Source of the DNA: Gammaproteobacteria bacterium
GTDB lineage: Bacteria; Gemmatimonadota; Gemmatimonadetes; Longimicrobiales; Gaopeijiaceae
DNA: 11,734 nucleotides
Reading direction: 5' to 3'
NCBI GenBank assembly: GCA_024638345.1
Contig: JAHEKL010000060.1
Location: forward strand, 1 to 11,734
The notes beneath the pieces are model-generated. The model was given only the letters and a program-made list of their open reading frames with translations. It searched no databases and was not told the DNA's origin. The stretch's first letter is position 1; each line of letters begins with the position of its first letter. This document shows positions 1 to 7,186 of the stretch, one piece after another. The translations under genes were made by a program, and so were the position numbers.

Positions 1-95
1 TCGACATGATCCGGAAGTATCCCAGAGTCCGTGTGCTCGAGCTGAACGAAGGTCGACTGGCCTACGATTCCGCAGCGGTGGCCGAACCGAAATGA
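1..95 (+). CDS. ftsE: FtsE, C-terminal end (partial)
   Basis: The reading frame starting at base 3 gives about 30 residues ending in a TGA stop at 93-95. The segment contains the pattern V-L-E-L-N-E-G-R-L, typical of the last beta strands of an ABC-transporter ATPase. The next gene, overlapping it by four bases (ATGA), is a clear ftsX, and ftsE almost always sits directly before ftsX. FtsE is the cytoplasmic ATPase that drives the FtsX membrane protein during cell division. The Walker motifs and signature sequence lie outside the window, so identity rests mainly on the neighbour. Another ABC ATPase is formally possible but unlikely. Confidence 0.75.
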   Translation, partial: DMIRKYPRVRVLELNEGRLAYDSAAVAEPK

Positions 96-949
96 TGCAA
101 GCGCTACGCGAAGCCTTCGCCGCGATTCGACGCGCCCCCTTCCTCAGCGCCCTGTCGGCGGCGATGGTCGCCCTCGCCCTGTTCGTCGTGGGGCTCTTCG
201 GGCTCGTCACCTACAACATGCACCAGGCGCTCACGCGGGTTGAAGAGCGCGTCGAGGTGGTCGCTTATATCCGCGAAGGCGCCCGCGACGACGAGGTGCA
301 GGTGGCAAGAGACGTCTTGCTCGGGCTGGAGGAAGTGAGCGCCGTCAAGCACGTATCGAAGGAAGAGGCGCTGCGGATCGCCAGCGAGGACGTGCCGGAG
401 TTCGAGGAGATCTTCGGCGACCTGGAGGTGAATCCGTTGCCGGCGTCGCTTGAGGTGGAGCTCCACCCCGGATATCGCACACCGGAATCGGTCGAGCGGG
501 TTGCGGCGGCCGCCTCCCTTCACGATGCGTTCGAGGACGTCATCTTCGGTCAGGAGTGGGTGGATCGGCTGTACGTCCTGAGAACCGTGGCCGCGGTCAC
601 CACCACCATCCTGGGCACCGCCTTCGCCGTAGTCGCGGCGCTGATCATCGCGACGGCGGTGCGTATCGCGATCTTCGCCCGTGGTGACGAGATCCGGATC
701 ATGCGGCTGGTCGGGGCTACGAACGGCTTCATACGCAGGCCGTTCCTGTTGGAGGGATTCTTGACGGGGGCCATTGGTGGCATCCTCGCCATCTTGATGA
801 CGTACGTGGCGTTCCTCTCCGCGGACCGACTCATCTTCCCCCTCGAGTGGATCCCGCTGGAATGGGTGTTCGGCGGCATTCTGACCGGCGCGGGTTTCGG
901 AATCGTCGCAAGCGGATTCGCCATCCGACGATACCTGCAGGAAGTCTGA
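92..949 (+). CDS. ftsX: Cell division protein FtsX
   Basis: The 285-residue protein has the FtsX layout: a short cytoplasmic N-terminus, TM1 at about 19-40, a periplasmic domain at about 45-160, then TM2 (about 166-192), TM3 (222-243) and TM4 (258-276). The stretch E-I-R-I-M-R-L-V-G-A-T at 200-210, followed by F-I-R-R-P-F-L-L-E-G, is the conserved cytoplasmic loop of the family. FtsX pairs with FtsE and transmits ATP-driven conformational change across the inner membrane to a periplasmic cell-wall hydrolase regulator, here presumably the product of the next gene. Two ATG codons stand in tandem at 92 and 95; the first overlaps the ftsE stop (ATGA), which favours coupling. Length is normal for the family. 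Confidence 0.95.
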   Translation: MMQALREAFAAIRRAPFLSALSAAMVALALFVVGLFGLVTYNMHQALTRVEERVEVVAYIREGARDDEVQVARDVLLGLEEVSAVKHVSKEEALRIASEDVPEFEEIFGDLEVNPLPASLEVELHPGYRTPESVERVAAAASLHDAFEDVIFGQEWVDRLYVLRTVAAVTTTILGTAFAVVAALIIATAVRIAIFARGDEIRIMRLVGATNGFIRRPFLLEGFLTGAIGGILAILMTYVAFLSADRLIFPLEWIPLEWVFGGILTGAGFGIVASGFAIRRYLQEV

Positions 950-2190
950 TGTCCGCTCGGTTCCTGCTGATCCTTTCGTGCCTGTCCATCCTCTTGATCG
1001 CTGGTCCCGCGCCTCGTCTGGGCGCTCAGGAGCAACCCGGCGATCTCCGACGCGAGATCCAGGACAGTCAGCGCCGGCTCGAGGAGATCCGTGGCGAACG
1101 GGCCGGGCTCCAGCGTGAGATGTCTGCCCTGCGTTCCAGTGTTCAGGACGTTTCCGGAGAGCTTCAGAACATCGAGCGTCAGCTGAGCGCCTCGCGTTCG
1201 GTGCTGGCCGAGATCGACTTCCAGGTGACCACTGGGACCGAGCGTGTGCGCCTGACCACCGAAGATCTCACTCGGACCCGAAGTCGACTGGTCGAACGGC
1301 AGGAGATCCTGAATCGTCGGCTGCGATCCATCTACAAGCGCGGCCCCCTGCACACGGCGCGGGTGATCCTCGGGGCAGACTCCTTCGCAGACTTGCTCAA
1401 CCGGTACCACTACCTGCGCCTGATCGCATCATACGACCAAGCTCTGCTCAACGCGGTACGGGGTCTCGAGACGGAGCTCGTTGCCCAGAATCGCGAGCTG
1501 GAGGAGAGCCTCCAGGAGCTTGGCCGATTCCGCGACTCGAAGTTGGGCGAGGTCTCGGAGTTGCGGCAGGTGGAAGAACGACATCAGCGAGCGTTGGACC
1601 AATTCCGGAGCGAGGAGCGCGACACCTTCAGTCGACTGGACGAGCTCGAAGAGGACGAGGCCGAGCTCACCAGCATGATCGCGGGCTTGGAGCGGAGAAG
1701 GCTGGAGCAGGAGGATCGGGTCGCCGTAGGCGCACTGCTGCCCCCCTCTATGGGAAGCCTGTCCGCACGAGACGCAGGAACGCTCGAATGGCCCTTGGAT
1801 GGTGAGATCGTTTATCCCTTCGGTGTCCAGCGGCGGCCCAACGGAAGCGTGCTCCGGTGGAATGGCATCGGCATCGGGGCTCCGATGGGCACGCCGGTCC
1901 GAGCGGTACGAGGCGGCACTGTGGCCCTCGCGGGGCCATTCGAGGGCTACGGCCCGTCGGTGATCGTCAGTCACGGTGGAGGCTACTACACACTGTACCT
2001 GTATCTGGAGGAGGTCGGTGTGGTCGAGGGCAGGTCGGTCGAGGCCGGCCAGGTCGTGGGTACGGTCGGTGGGGGTGGGACACCAGAGGGACCACGCGTC
2101 GAATTCCAGGTGCGTGTTCCAATCGACGGGCGGACGCCACAAGCCGTGGATCCGATGAGGTGGCTGCGGCCCCCCGTCGGCCCACGGTGA
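949..2190 (+). CDS. envC: EnvC-like murein hydrolase activator (coiled coil + degenerate LytM/M23)
   Basis: The protein has 413 residues. The chosen start, ATG at 949, overlaps the ftsX stop (TGATG), follows an AGGAAG ribosome site by 4 bases, and gives a clean signal peptide (hydrophobic 5-20, likely cleavage near LGA/QEQ, about 26). Long charged coiled-coil segments fill about 30-130 and 165-260, and an M23/LytM fold follows at about 280-405. The metal-binding positions are lost: the first HxxxD-type motif reads W304-N-G-I-G308, the middle His position is Tyr352, and the final HxH reads R383-V-E385. Known EnvC proteins are degenerate in the same way; they do not cut peptidoglycan but relieve autoinhibition of amidases after FtsEX signals. 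Position directly after ftsEX supports that role. The partner amidase is not in this window. Confidence 0.9.
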   Translation: MSARFLLILSCLSILLIAGPAPRLGAQEQPGDLRREIQDSQRRLEEIRGERAGLQREMSALRSSVQDVSGELQNIERQLSASRSVLAEIDFQVTTGTERVRLTTEDLTRTRSRLVERQEILNRRLRSIYKRGPLHTARVILGADSFADLLNRYHYLRLIASYDQALLNAVRGLETELVAQNRELEESLQELGRFRDSKLGEVSELRQVEERHQRALDQFRSEERDTFSRLDELEEDEAELTSMIAGLERRRLEQEDRVAVGALLPPSMGSLSARDAGTLEWPLDGEIVYPFGVQRRPNGSVLRWNGIGIGAPMGTPVRAVRGGTVALAGPFEGYGPSVIVSHGGGYYTLYLYLEEVGVVEGRSVEAGQVVGTVGGGGTPEGPRVEFQVRVPIDGRTPQAVDPMRWLRPPVGPR

Positions 2191-3353
2191 CACTCCACGC
2201 GCTCGAGGGGCACGAACGGCCGCGCGAGGCGCTCGGCCGCGCGCACTCGAAGAACGGGCTGCCCGCCGTGCTTCTGCTCCATGGCCCCAAGGGGGTCGGC
2301 AAGCAGCGGCTGGCGCTCTGGACCGGGCAGCTGATCCTGTGCGAGCGTGCGAGTGGAGAGCCGTGCGGGGAGTGCCGAAGCTGTCGGATGTCCCTGCGGC
2401 TCGAGCACCCGGACCTGTTGTGGTACTTTCCGATCAAGCGCCCACCCTCGAAGGGATCCCGGGAACGAGATCGAGAGGCGGCGGAGGAGGTGCGGAGCGA
2501 GATCATCGCACGCGTGCGCGAGAATGCACTCGTGCCGTCCTACTCCGAGGATCCCCTCGGTCTTCACCTCGCGACCGTGCGGAATCTCAAGAAGGAGGCG
2601 TCCCGGGGACCCGCCGTGGGCACGCGCCGAGTGTTCGTGCTCGCCGAAGCCCAGGAGCTCGTATCCCAGGAGGCCAGTCCCGAGGCCGCGAACGCCTTGC
2701 TCAAGCTCCTCGAGGAACCTCCAGACAGCTGCCGGTTCGTGCTGACCTCGTCAGAACCCGGAAGGCTCCTGCCCACCGTCGAGTCGAGGACCACCAGTCT
2801 TCACGTCCCCTCCCTCCCGGAGGATGACGTGGCGCGCTTTCTGTCGCGATTCACCGAGGCCAGCCCCGAGGAGATCGACAAGGCCACGAAGCTTTCCGCG
2901 GGATCGATCGGCAGGGCCCTCGGCTACCTTCCCGACCAGGACGATCCGGGCCCTCTCGAACGAATCCGGCAGGACGCGTTCGCGCTGCTTCGGGCAGCGC
3001 TGAGCGACCACCCCGCCGACCGCTTCGCGGCCGCCCTCTCCCGGCCCCCCTCGGGCGCCAGGGGGCTGCATGAGCTCTTCCAGTCGCTGGAAACCTGGCT
3101 GCGAGACCTCTCGGCGCTCGCATCCTACAGGGATGCGCCAGTGCTGAATCTGGACGCCCGCGCCTGGCTCTTGAAGACGGTCGAGTCGAGATCGATCGAC
3201 CCGTTTCGGCCGGCAGAGTGTGTCACTGTCGTGGAGCGAGCCCGAAGCTTGGCCGCCGGAAACGTCAATCCTCAACTCATTCTGAGCTGGCTGCTGGCCG
3301 ATCTGCACGACGCGCTGGCGAGCGCCGGCTCTCTGGTCCCGGACGAAGCGTGA
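2187..3353 (+). CDS. holB: DNA polymerase III subunit delta'
   Basis: This 388-residue AAA+ protein belongs to the clamp-loader delta' family, which helps load the sliding clamp during replication. A degenerate P-loop G-P-K-G-V-G-K-Q lies at 33-40, with Gln in place of Ser/Thr. A four-Cys zinc module follows at C52, C60, C63 and C66. The conserved N-A-L-L-K-L-L-E-E-P-P is at 169-179, and S200-R201 keeps the arginine of the SRC motif although the Cys is Thr. Between the zinc module and the Walker B strand there is an extra charged segment of some 35 residues (about 79-120). No ATG is available; the GTG at 2187 overlaps the previous stop (GTGA) and gives a natural N-terminus. There is no obvious ribosome site, consistent with coupling. 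DnaX is excluded by the degenerate P-loop. Confidence 0.9.
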   Translation: MTLHALEGHERPREALGRAHSKNGLPAVLLLHGPKGVGKQRLALWTGQLILCERASGEPCGECRSCRMSLRLEHPDLLWYFPIKRPPSKGSRERDREAAEEVRSEIIARVRENALVPSYSEDPLGLHLATVRNLKKEASRGPAVGTRRVFVLAEAQELVSQEASPEAANALLKLLEEPPDSCRFVLTSSEPGRLLPTVESRTTSLHVPSLPEDDVARFLSRFTEASPEEIDKATKLSAGSIGRALGYLPDQDDPGPLERIRQDAFALLRAALSDHPADRFAAALSRPPSGARGLHELFQSLETWLRDLSALASYRDAPVLNLDARAWLLKTVESRSIDPFRPAECVTVVERARSLAAGNVNPQLILSWLLADLHDALASAGSLVPDEA

Positions 3354-3859
3354 TGACCGACGATGCAAAGGAACCGAGCCACCTCACACATCTGGACTCC
3401 CAGGGTCGACCCAGGATGGTCGACGTATCAGAGAAGCCGGGGACCAGTCGCTGGGCGGTCGCCGAGGGCTCGATACACATGGATACCGCCACGCTCGACA
3501 AGCTGATCCAGGGCGGGCCGAAGGGAGACGTGATGCGGGTGGCGGAGCTGGCCGGCATTCAGGCGGCGAAGCGCACGGGTGAGCTGATCCCGCTTTGTCA
3601 CTTGCTCCCGGCGGTTTCGATCGGGGTCGAGGTGACTCCCGATCGTGGACTACCCGGGCTCAGGGCCCGCGCGATCGCGCGTGTCCAGGGCTCGACCGGT
3701 GTGGAAATGGAAGCGCTCACAGCCGTGGCGGTGGCGCTCCTCACGGTCTACGACATGGGCAAGGCCGTCGACCGGAACATGGTCATCGAAGGTATCCGCC
3801 TCCTGGAAAAAGCAGGCGGACGGAGCGGTGAGTGGCACGCGAGCGACGAAACCGGCTGA
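3353..3859 (+). CDS. moaC: Cyclic pyranopterin monophosphate synthase MoaC
   Basis: The 168-residue product matches MoaC from end to end: L-T-H-L-D near residue 11, M-V-D-V-S at 22-26, K-G-D-V at 57-60, A-G-I-Q-A-A-K-R-T at 67-75, P-L-C-H at 80-83, G-V-E-M-E-A-L-T-A at 116-124 and Y-D-M-G-K-A-V at 133-139. The family's catalytic lysines and aspartate correspond to K57, D134 and K137. MoaC converts the MoaA product to cyclic pyranopterin monophosphate, the second step of molybdenum cofactor synthesis, in the cytoplasm. The ATG at 3353 overlaps the holB stop (TGATG), so it is the last gene of the coupled division/replication operon. No other molybdenum cofactor gene is in the window. Confidence 0.95.
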   Translation: MTDDAKEPSHLTHLDSQGRPRMVDVSEKPGTSRWAVAEGSIHMDTATLDKLIQGGPKGDVMRVAELAGIQAAKRTGELIPLCHLLPAVSIGVEVTPDRGLPGLRARAIARVQGSTGVEMEALTAVAVALLTVYDMGKAVDRNMVIEGIRLLEKAGGRSGEWHASDETG

Positions 3860-3866
3860 TCAGCCG
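3853..3866. repeat. 14-base perfect palindrome at the convergent stop codons
   Basis: CGGCTGATCAGCCG is its own reverse complement. Its centre TGATCA is the moaC stop (3857-3859) on one strand and the lytic transglycosylase stop (3860-3862) on the other, so the two operons meet with no spacer. As RNA it could fold as a 5-bp stem with a GATC loop. No U-run follows on either side, so it is at best a weak bidirectional terminator. Confidence 0.5.
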
Positions 3867-5092
3867 CCCACACGGCGGGCTCGTAGCCCGGAACCCTGTC
3901 TCGCTCCCGTGATCGGTACCACCACGGTCATGCCGATCTGCAACCGCCTCGGATCAAGCCCTCGATTCGTATCGACAAGCTCTTGGACCGGGACGCCGTA
4001 TTGCCCGGCGATGTGGCTGAAGGTCTCTCCGCTCTGAACGAGGTGCTCGATGAAGCTGAGACGATCTTCGGGGGGAATCGCCGCGAAGTTCGCCTGAAAG
4101 CGACGCGCGCTGCCGGAAGGCACCCGAACCATTCGAAGCTCTCCGTGGGGCGTGTACCCGCGAACGTAGTGAGGATTGAGCCTGCGTATATCTTCCTCGG
4201 AGACGTCCGCCGCGCGAGCCACCACGTCCAGGGAAGTCGCGTCCGGGACGACGACCTCGTCGAAGTCCAGGGGCTCCGCGTCGATTGGTGTGAAGCCGAA
4301 TCCCGCGGGATCACCGGCAAGGGCAGCCGCCGCGAGGAAGCGTGGAATGAACTCCCGTGTCTCCCGGGGGAGATCGGTCCGAATCTCCAGGAACCGGTGA
4401 TCCCCGCTCGCAACGTCCGAGGACCCGGACCGACGCAGGGCGCGCCGTACCCGGCCCGGCCCGCTGTTGTAGGCCGCCAGAGCGAGGAGCCAGGAATCGA
4501 ACTCGTCGTGCAGTCGCTCCAGGTACTCGAGCGCGGCCGACGTGGACGCCACCGGATCTCGACGCTCGTCCACGATCGAGTTCACCGTTAGACCAAGCTC
4601 CCTGGCAGTCGGACCCATCAACTGCCATAGTCCGGTCGCTCCAGCCGGACTCACTGCCCCGGCCGCATACCCACTCTCTACCAAGGGCAGGTAGCGCAGG
4701 CTGCGCGGGAGTGCACGGGCCTCGATGTGCTCGTCCACTAGGCCTTCGTATCGATCCATTCGAGCGAGATACGTCTGAAAGGTCTCAACTCGCCCCGTGG
4801 TCCAATCCGTGACCCAGACGTCCGCCGCCTCGCGCATCAATGGATCCACCGAGGTCGCGGAGTAGAGGATTACGTCCACGCTCGCGACTTCAACCTCGCC
4901 CATTCCGTGTGGGTCTCCCGCGCTTAGGGGCTCCCGGGCAGCATCGGCCCCGGTCGGAGGGAGCTCAGCCGACTCGACCGGGACGGGGAAGGCAGCCGGC
5001 CGTGGGGCGAGGCCAACCGGTTGGCACGCGGCGAACACGGATATGCATGCGACGAGTCCGAGCGTCGCGCGTCTGGAGAGGGCCCTACTCAA
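3860..5092 (-). CDS. mltD: MltD-like membrane-bound lytic murein transglycosylase with LysM
   Basis: Starting at TTG 5092 the protein has 410 residues. The N-terminus is a short basic stretch, a hydrophobic segment and Cys (F-A-A-C, with L-V-A-C just before), consistent with a lipoprotein signal. The SLT catalytic domain spans about 120-225, with catalytic Glu139 in L-P-L-V-E-S-G-Y, then G-L-W-Q-L and the A-A-Y-N-S-G-P-G-R-V motif near 206-215. A LysM-like segment (about 278-325) and a clear LysM peptidoglycan-binding repeat (about 350-393, Q-S-G-E-T-F) follow. It should cleave glycan strands non-hydrolytically at the outer membrane, leaving 1,6-anhydro ends. The TTG overlaps the upstream aminotransferase stop (TTGA). 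Upstream in-frame codons back to 5182 would add an Arg-rich, non-signal-like extension inside that gene, so I prefer TTG. Confidence 0.88.
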   Translation of the reverse strand: MSRALSRRATLGLVACISVFAACQPVGLAPRPAAFPVPVESAELPPTGADAAREPLSAGDPHGMGEVEVASVDVILYSATSVDPLMREAADVWVTDWTTGRVETFQTYLARMDRYEGLVDEHIEARALPRSLRYLPLVESGYAAGAVSPAGATGLWQLMGPTARELGLTVNSIVDERRDPVASTSAALEYLERLHDEFDSWLLALAAYNSGPGRVRRALRRSGSSDVASGDHRFLEIRTDLPRETREFIPRFLAAAALAGDPAGFGFTPIDAEPLDFDEVVVPDATSLDVVARAADVSEEDIRRLNPHYVRGYTPHGELRMVRVPSGSARRFQANFAAIPPEDRLSFIEHLVQSGETFSHIAGQYGVPVQELVDTNRGLDPRRLQIGMTVVVPITGARQGSGLRARRVGG

Positions 5093-6225
5093 GGCTCGCC
5101 GACTCCCAGGGCGTCCACCGCTTCGAGCAGCCGTTCCACCGACTCCTTCCGTGCGCCGTGCCCCATGAGCCCGATGCGCCATACGACGCCCTTCGCGGGA
5201 CCCAGTCCTCCCCCCACCTCGATTCCATGAACTTCCAGAAGTGCCGCCCGCAGTGGCCCTTCCTCCCGCCCTTCGGGGAGACGGGCCGCCGTCAGCTGGG
5301 GCAGCCGAGAAGCAGGATCCGTAAAGGATCCAAACCCTCTGGAAGCAAGCTCTCTCTGGAGCAGGCTCCCGACTTCCAGATGCCGGTCGTGACGCGCGGA
5401 GAGGCCCTCCTCTTCAATCTCCGTGAGCGCTTCGTGCAGCGCGTAGAAGAGGTTGGACGAGGCCGTGTGGTGGTACACATGCTCGACCCCCAGGTACTTC
5501 CAGAGCAACGTGATATCCAGGTACCAGCTGGAAACCGGAGTGGCCCTGGCTCGGACCCGATCGACCGCCCGGGCGGAGAAGGTGATCGGAGCCAGGCCAG
5601 GCGGGGCGCCCAGGCATTTCTGCGTCGCCGAATAGCAGACGTCTATGTTCCTGTCGTCTACTCGGACGGGAACTCCCCCGAGGGAGGTGACCGCGTCCAC
5701 CAAGAAAAGCGTATCGGTCCCGCTGAGGTGGGCACCCACCTCGTCCAAGGGTTGCTGCGCACCGGTCGAGGTCTCCGCATGGACGACCGACAGCACCTTC
5801 GCGTGGGGGTTCGCGCGATGAGCCTCGACGAGTTGCTCGGATTCGAGCACGCCTCCCCATTTCCCATGGACCTCGACGACCTCCGCCCCCAGCCGCCTCG
5901 CCATGTCCGCCATGCGGACCCCGAAGTACCCATGGATCCCAATGATCGCCGTGTCCCCTCGCTCGAGCACGTTCGCGAGGGCCGCCTGCATGCCCGCAGA
6001 TCCCGTCCCGGAGACCGCAAACGTCATTTCGTTCGCGGTTCCGAAGACCTCGCGCAACCTGCGGCTCACGTCGTCCAGCAGTGCGAGGAACTGGGGATCG
6101 AGGTGACCGAGAGTCGGCCGTGCCAGCGCCCGCAGCACTCGATCCGACACCGGCGACGGCCCCGGACCCAGCAAGAGTCTGGGTGTGAGCGTCGAGACGG
6201 ATAACGGTGGCGCCGACAGGGTCAT
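5089..6225 (-). CDS. Class V PLP aminotransferase (alanine/serine-glyoxylate type)
   Basis: This 378-residue fold-type I PLP enzyme shows L-L-G-P-G-P near residue 18, a cofactor-stacking region around G-T-G-S at 73-76, D177 in F-L-V-D-A-V-T-S for the pyridine nitrogen, and PLP lysine K203 in S-A-T-Q-K-C-L-G-A-P-P-G. H-H-T near 252 and R350 in W-R-I-G-L-M-G are typical of alanine-glyoxylate and serine-glyoxylate aminotransferases, which move amino groups onto glyoxylate or pyruvate. The exact substrate pair cannot be told from sequence. A related class V member such as phosphoserine aminotransferase is less likely. The ATG at 6225 has only a weak GGAA upstream. Its stop overlaps the start of the lytic transglycosylase gene, so the two are probably co-transcribed despite unrelated roles. 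Confidence 0.88.
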   Translation of the reverse strand: MTLSAPPLSVSTLTPRLLLGPGPSPVSDRVLRALARPTLGHLDPQFLALLDDVSRRLREVFGTANEMTFAVSGTGSAGMQAALANVLERGDTAIIGIHGYFGVRMADMARRLGAEVVEVHGKWGGVLESEQLVEAHRANPHAKVLSVVHAETSTGAQQPLDEVGAHLSGTDTLFLVDAVTSLGGVPVRVDDRNIDVCYSATQKCLGAPPGLAPITFSARAVDRVRARATPVSSWYLDITLLWKYLGVEHVYHHTASSNLFYALHEALTEIEEEGLSARHDRHLEVGSLLQRELASRGFGSFTDPASRLPQLTAARLPEGREEGPLRAALLEVHGIEVGGGLGPAKGVVWRIGLMGHGARKESVERLLEAVDALGVGEP

Positions 6226-6302
6226 ACGCTGGGTTCCAGAGTTGGATCTCTGCGCGCGAGGAGGAACGATCGGAACGTCCGCAGGCGGATCGACAACGGC
6301 CC

Positions 6303-6330
6303 AAGAAGGTACCTAGGCCCGAGCCTGAGG
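6303..6330 (-). terminator. Possible intrinsic terminator after the amidohydrolase gene
   Basis: Read on the - strand, a 7-bp stem with one bulged base and a TCGG loop (6330-6312) is followed by TACCTTCTT (6311-6303), which is only moderately T-rich. It lies 26 bases past the amidohydrolase stop, where a terminator is expected. If real, the aminotransferase needs its own promoter between 6302 and 6226, but I see no good -35/-10 pair there. The T-tract is poor, so this is a weak call. Confidence 0.3.
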
Positions 6331-6355
6331 CAAACCCCGGCCGACCCCCAACCCT

Positions 6356-7186
6356 TCACTTCGTCTTCAGAGCCGAGACGTCGATCCTGAAGAGGGTCGC
6401 CGCCGTTCGCCAGGCGATGTTCTCCAAGGCTTCGCCGTCGAACGCCAGGGTCTCCAGGAACTTCACGTAGGGCCCCATCTCCACCAGGGGCCAGTCGCTG
6501 CCGTACATGATCTGCCGCCCCGGGTCACCCATGTACGACATCATGTCCTTTACCCGTGTCACGAGATAGCGCTCGAACTCGTATGTGAAGTCCCCGAGGA
6601 TCAGCCCGGAGATGTCGCCGTAGACGTTCTCGTTCTTGTAGAGCACCTCGGCAGTGTCCTGAAACCATGGGTTTCCGAGGTGGCAGATGACAAAGCGGAC
6701 GCCCGGATAGTCTACGGCCACGTCGTCCACGAGCAGCGGATGAGCCATGCGGACCTTGGCATCGGCCGCGAAAGTGTCACCGCAATGGATCATGACCGGA
6801 ACGTCGTGCTTCTCGGCGATCCTGAATACGGTCTCGAGCGACGGATCGTTGATCGCGTACCTGTCGTAGCCTGGGTACAGCTTGATCCCGCTGACCAATC
6901 CGTCGCGAATCCGCTCCTCCATGTGAAACAGATCGGTGCGTGAGTCCCCTCGCCAACGTAGCCCCTCGACCACGGTCGTTCTCGGGTCCTCAGCCAGGAT
7001 CTCCAGCACGTGCTCGACGCTGGGGCGATCGACATCCACCTTGTACGAGGTAAGCACGACAGCGTGATCGACACCGTGACGGGCCATCTCTTGGAAGAGA
7101 CGTTGTACGTTCTCCTCCGTCGGACGTGGGACTTCGGCTCCAGAGGTGTAGTAGTTGTTCAGGTGTACATGGCAATCGATGAGCAT
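6356..7186 (-). CDS. Amidohydrolase 2 family metal-dependent hydrolase
   Basis: The 276-residue protein is a TIM-barrel amidohydrolase of the amidohydrolase_2 (ACMSD/decarboxylase-like) type. The N-terminal metal motif is H6-V-H8 in M-L-I-D-C-H-V-H-L. Further signatures are G-I-K-L-Y-P-G at 100-106 (K102), M-I-H-C-G at 132-136 (H134), C-H-L-G-N-P-W at 168-174 (H169) and Y-G-S-D-W-P at 228-233 (D231). Family members hydrolyse or decarboxylate small ring or carboxylate compounds; the substrate here is unknown. I chose ATG 7186: it puts HxH at its usual place and has a purine-rich ribosome site upstream (GGAGGGAGGT, 7207-7198). An in-frame GTG at 7213 would translate through that site and has none of its own. 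The aminotransferase gene follows 130 bases downstream. Confidence 0.87.
   Translation of the reverse strand: MLIDCHVHLNNYYTSGAEVPRPTEENVQRLFQEMARHGVDHAVVLTSYKVDVDRPSVEHVLEILAEDPRTTVVEGLRWRGDSRTDLFHMEERIRDGLVSGIKLYPGYDRYAINDPSLETVFRIAEKHDVPVMIHCGDTFAADAKVRMAHPLLVDDVAVDYPGVRFVICHLGNPWFQDTAEVLYKNENVYGDISGLILGDFTYEFERYLVTRVKDMMSYMGDPGRQIMYGSDWPLVEMGPYVKFLETLAFDGEALENIAWRTAATLFRIDVSALKTK

Noticed and set aside
847..948. Upstream extension of the envC-like gene inside ftsX
   Set aside because: The extra 34 residues are Arg-rich and would bury the signal peptide. The ATG at 949 has a ribosome site and the usual TGATG overlap.
550..1410. Open - strand frame antisense to ftsX and the envC-like gene
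   Set aside because: It crosses two confident genes, has no motif, and its composition matches a shadow frame.
1857..2186. Upstream extension of holB into the envC-like gene
   Set aside because: The 110 extra residues are Arg/Gly-rich shadow sequence. The delta' N-terminus begins naturally at GTG 2187.
4840..6204. Open + strand frame of about 454 codons antisense to the aminotransferase and transglycosylase genes
   Set aside because: It overlaps two well-supported genes on the - strand, has low-complexity Arg/Pro/Gly-rich composition, and shows no recognisable domain.
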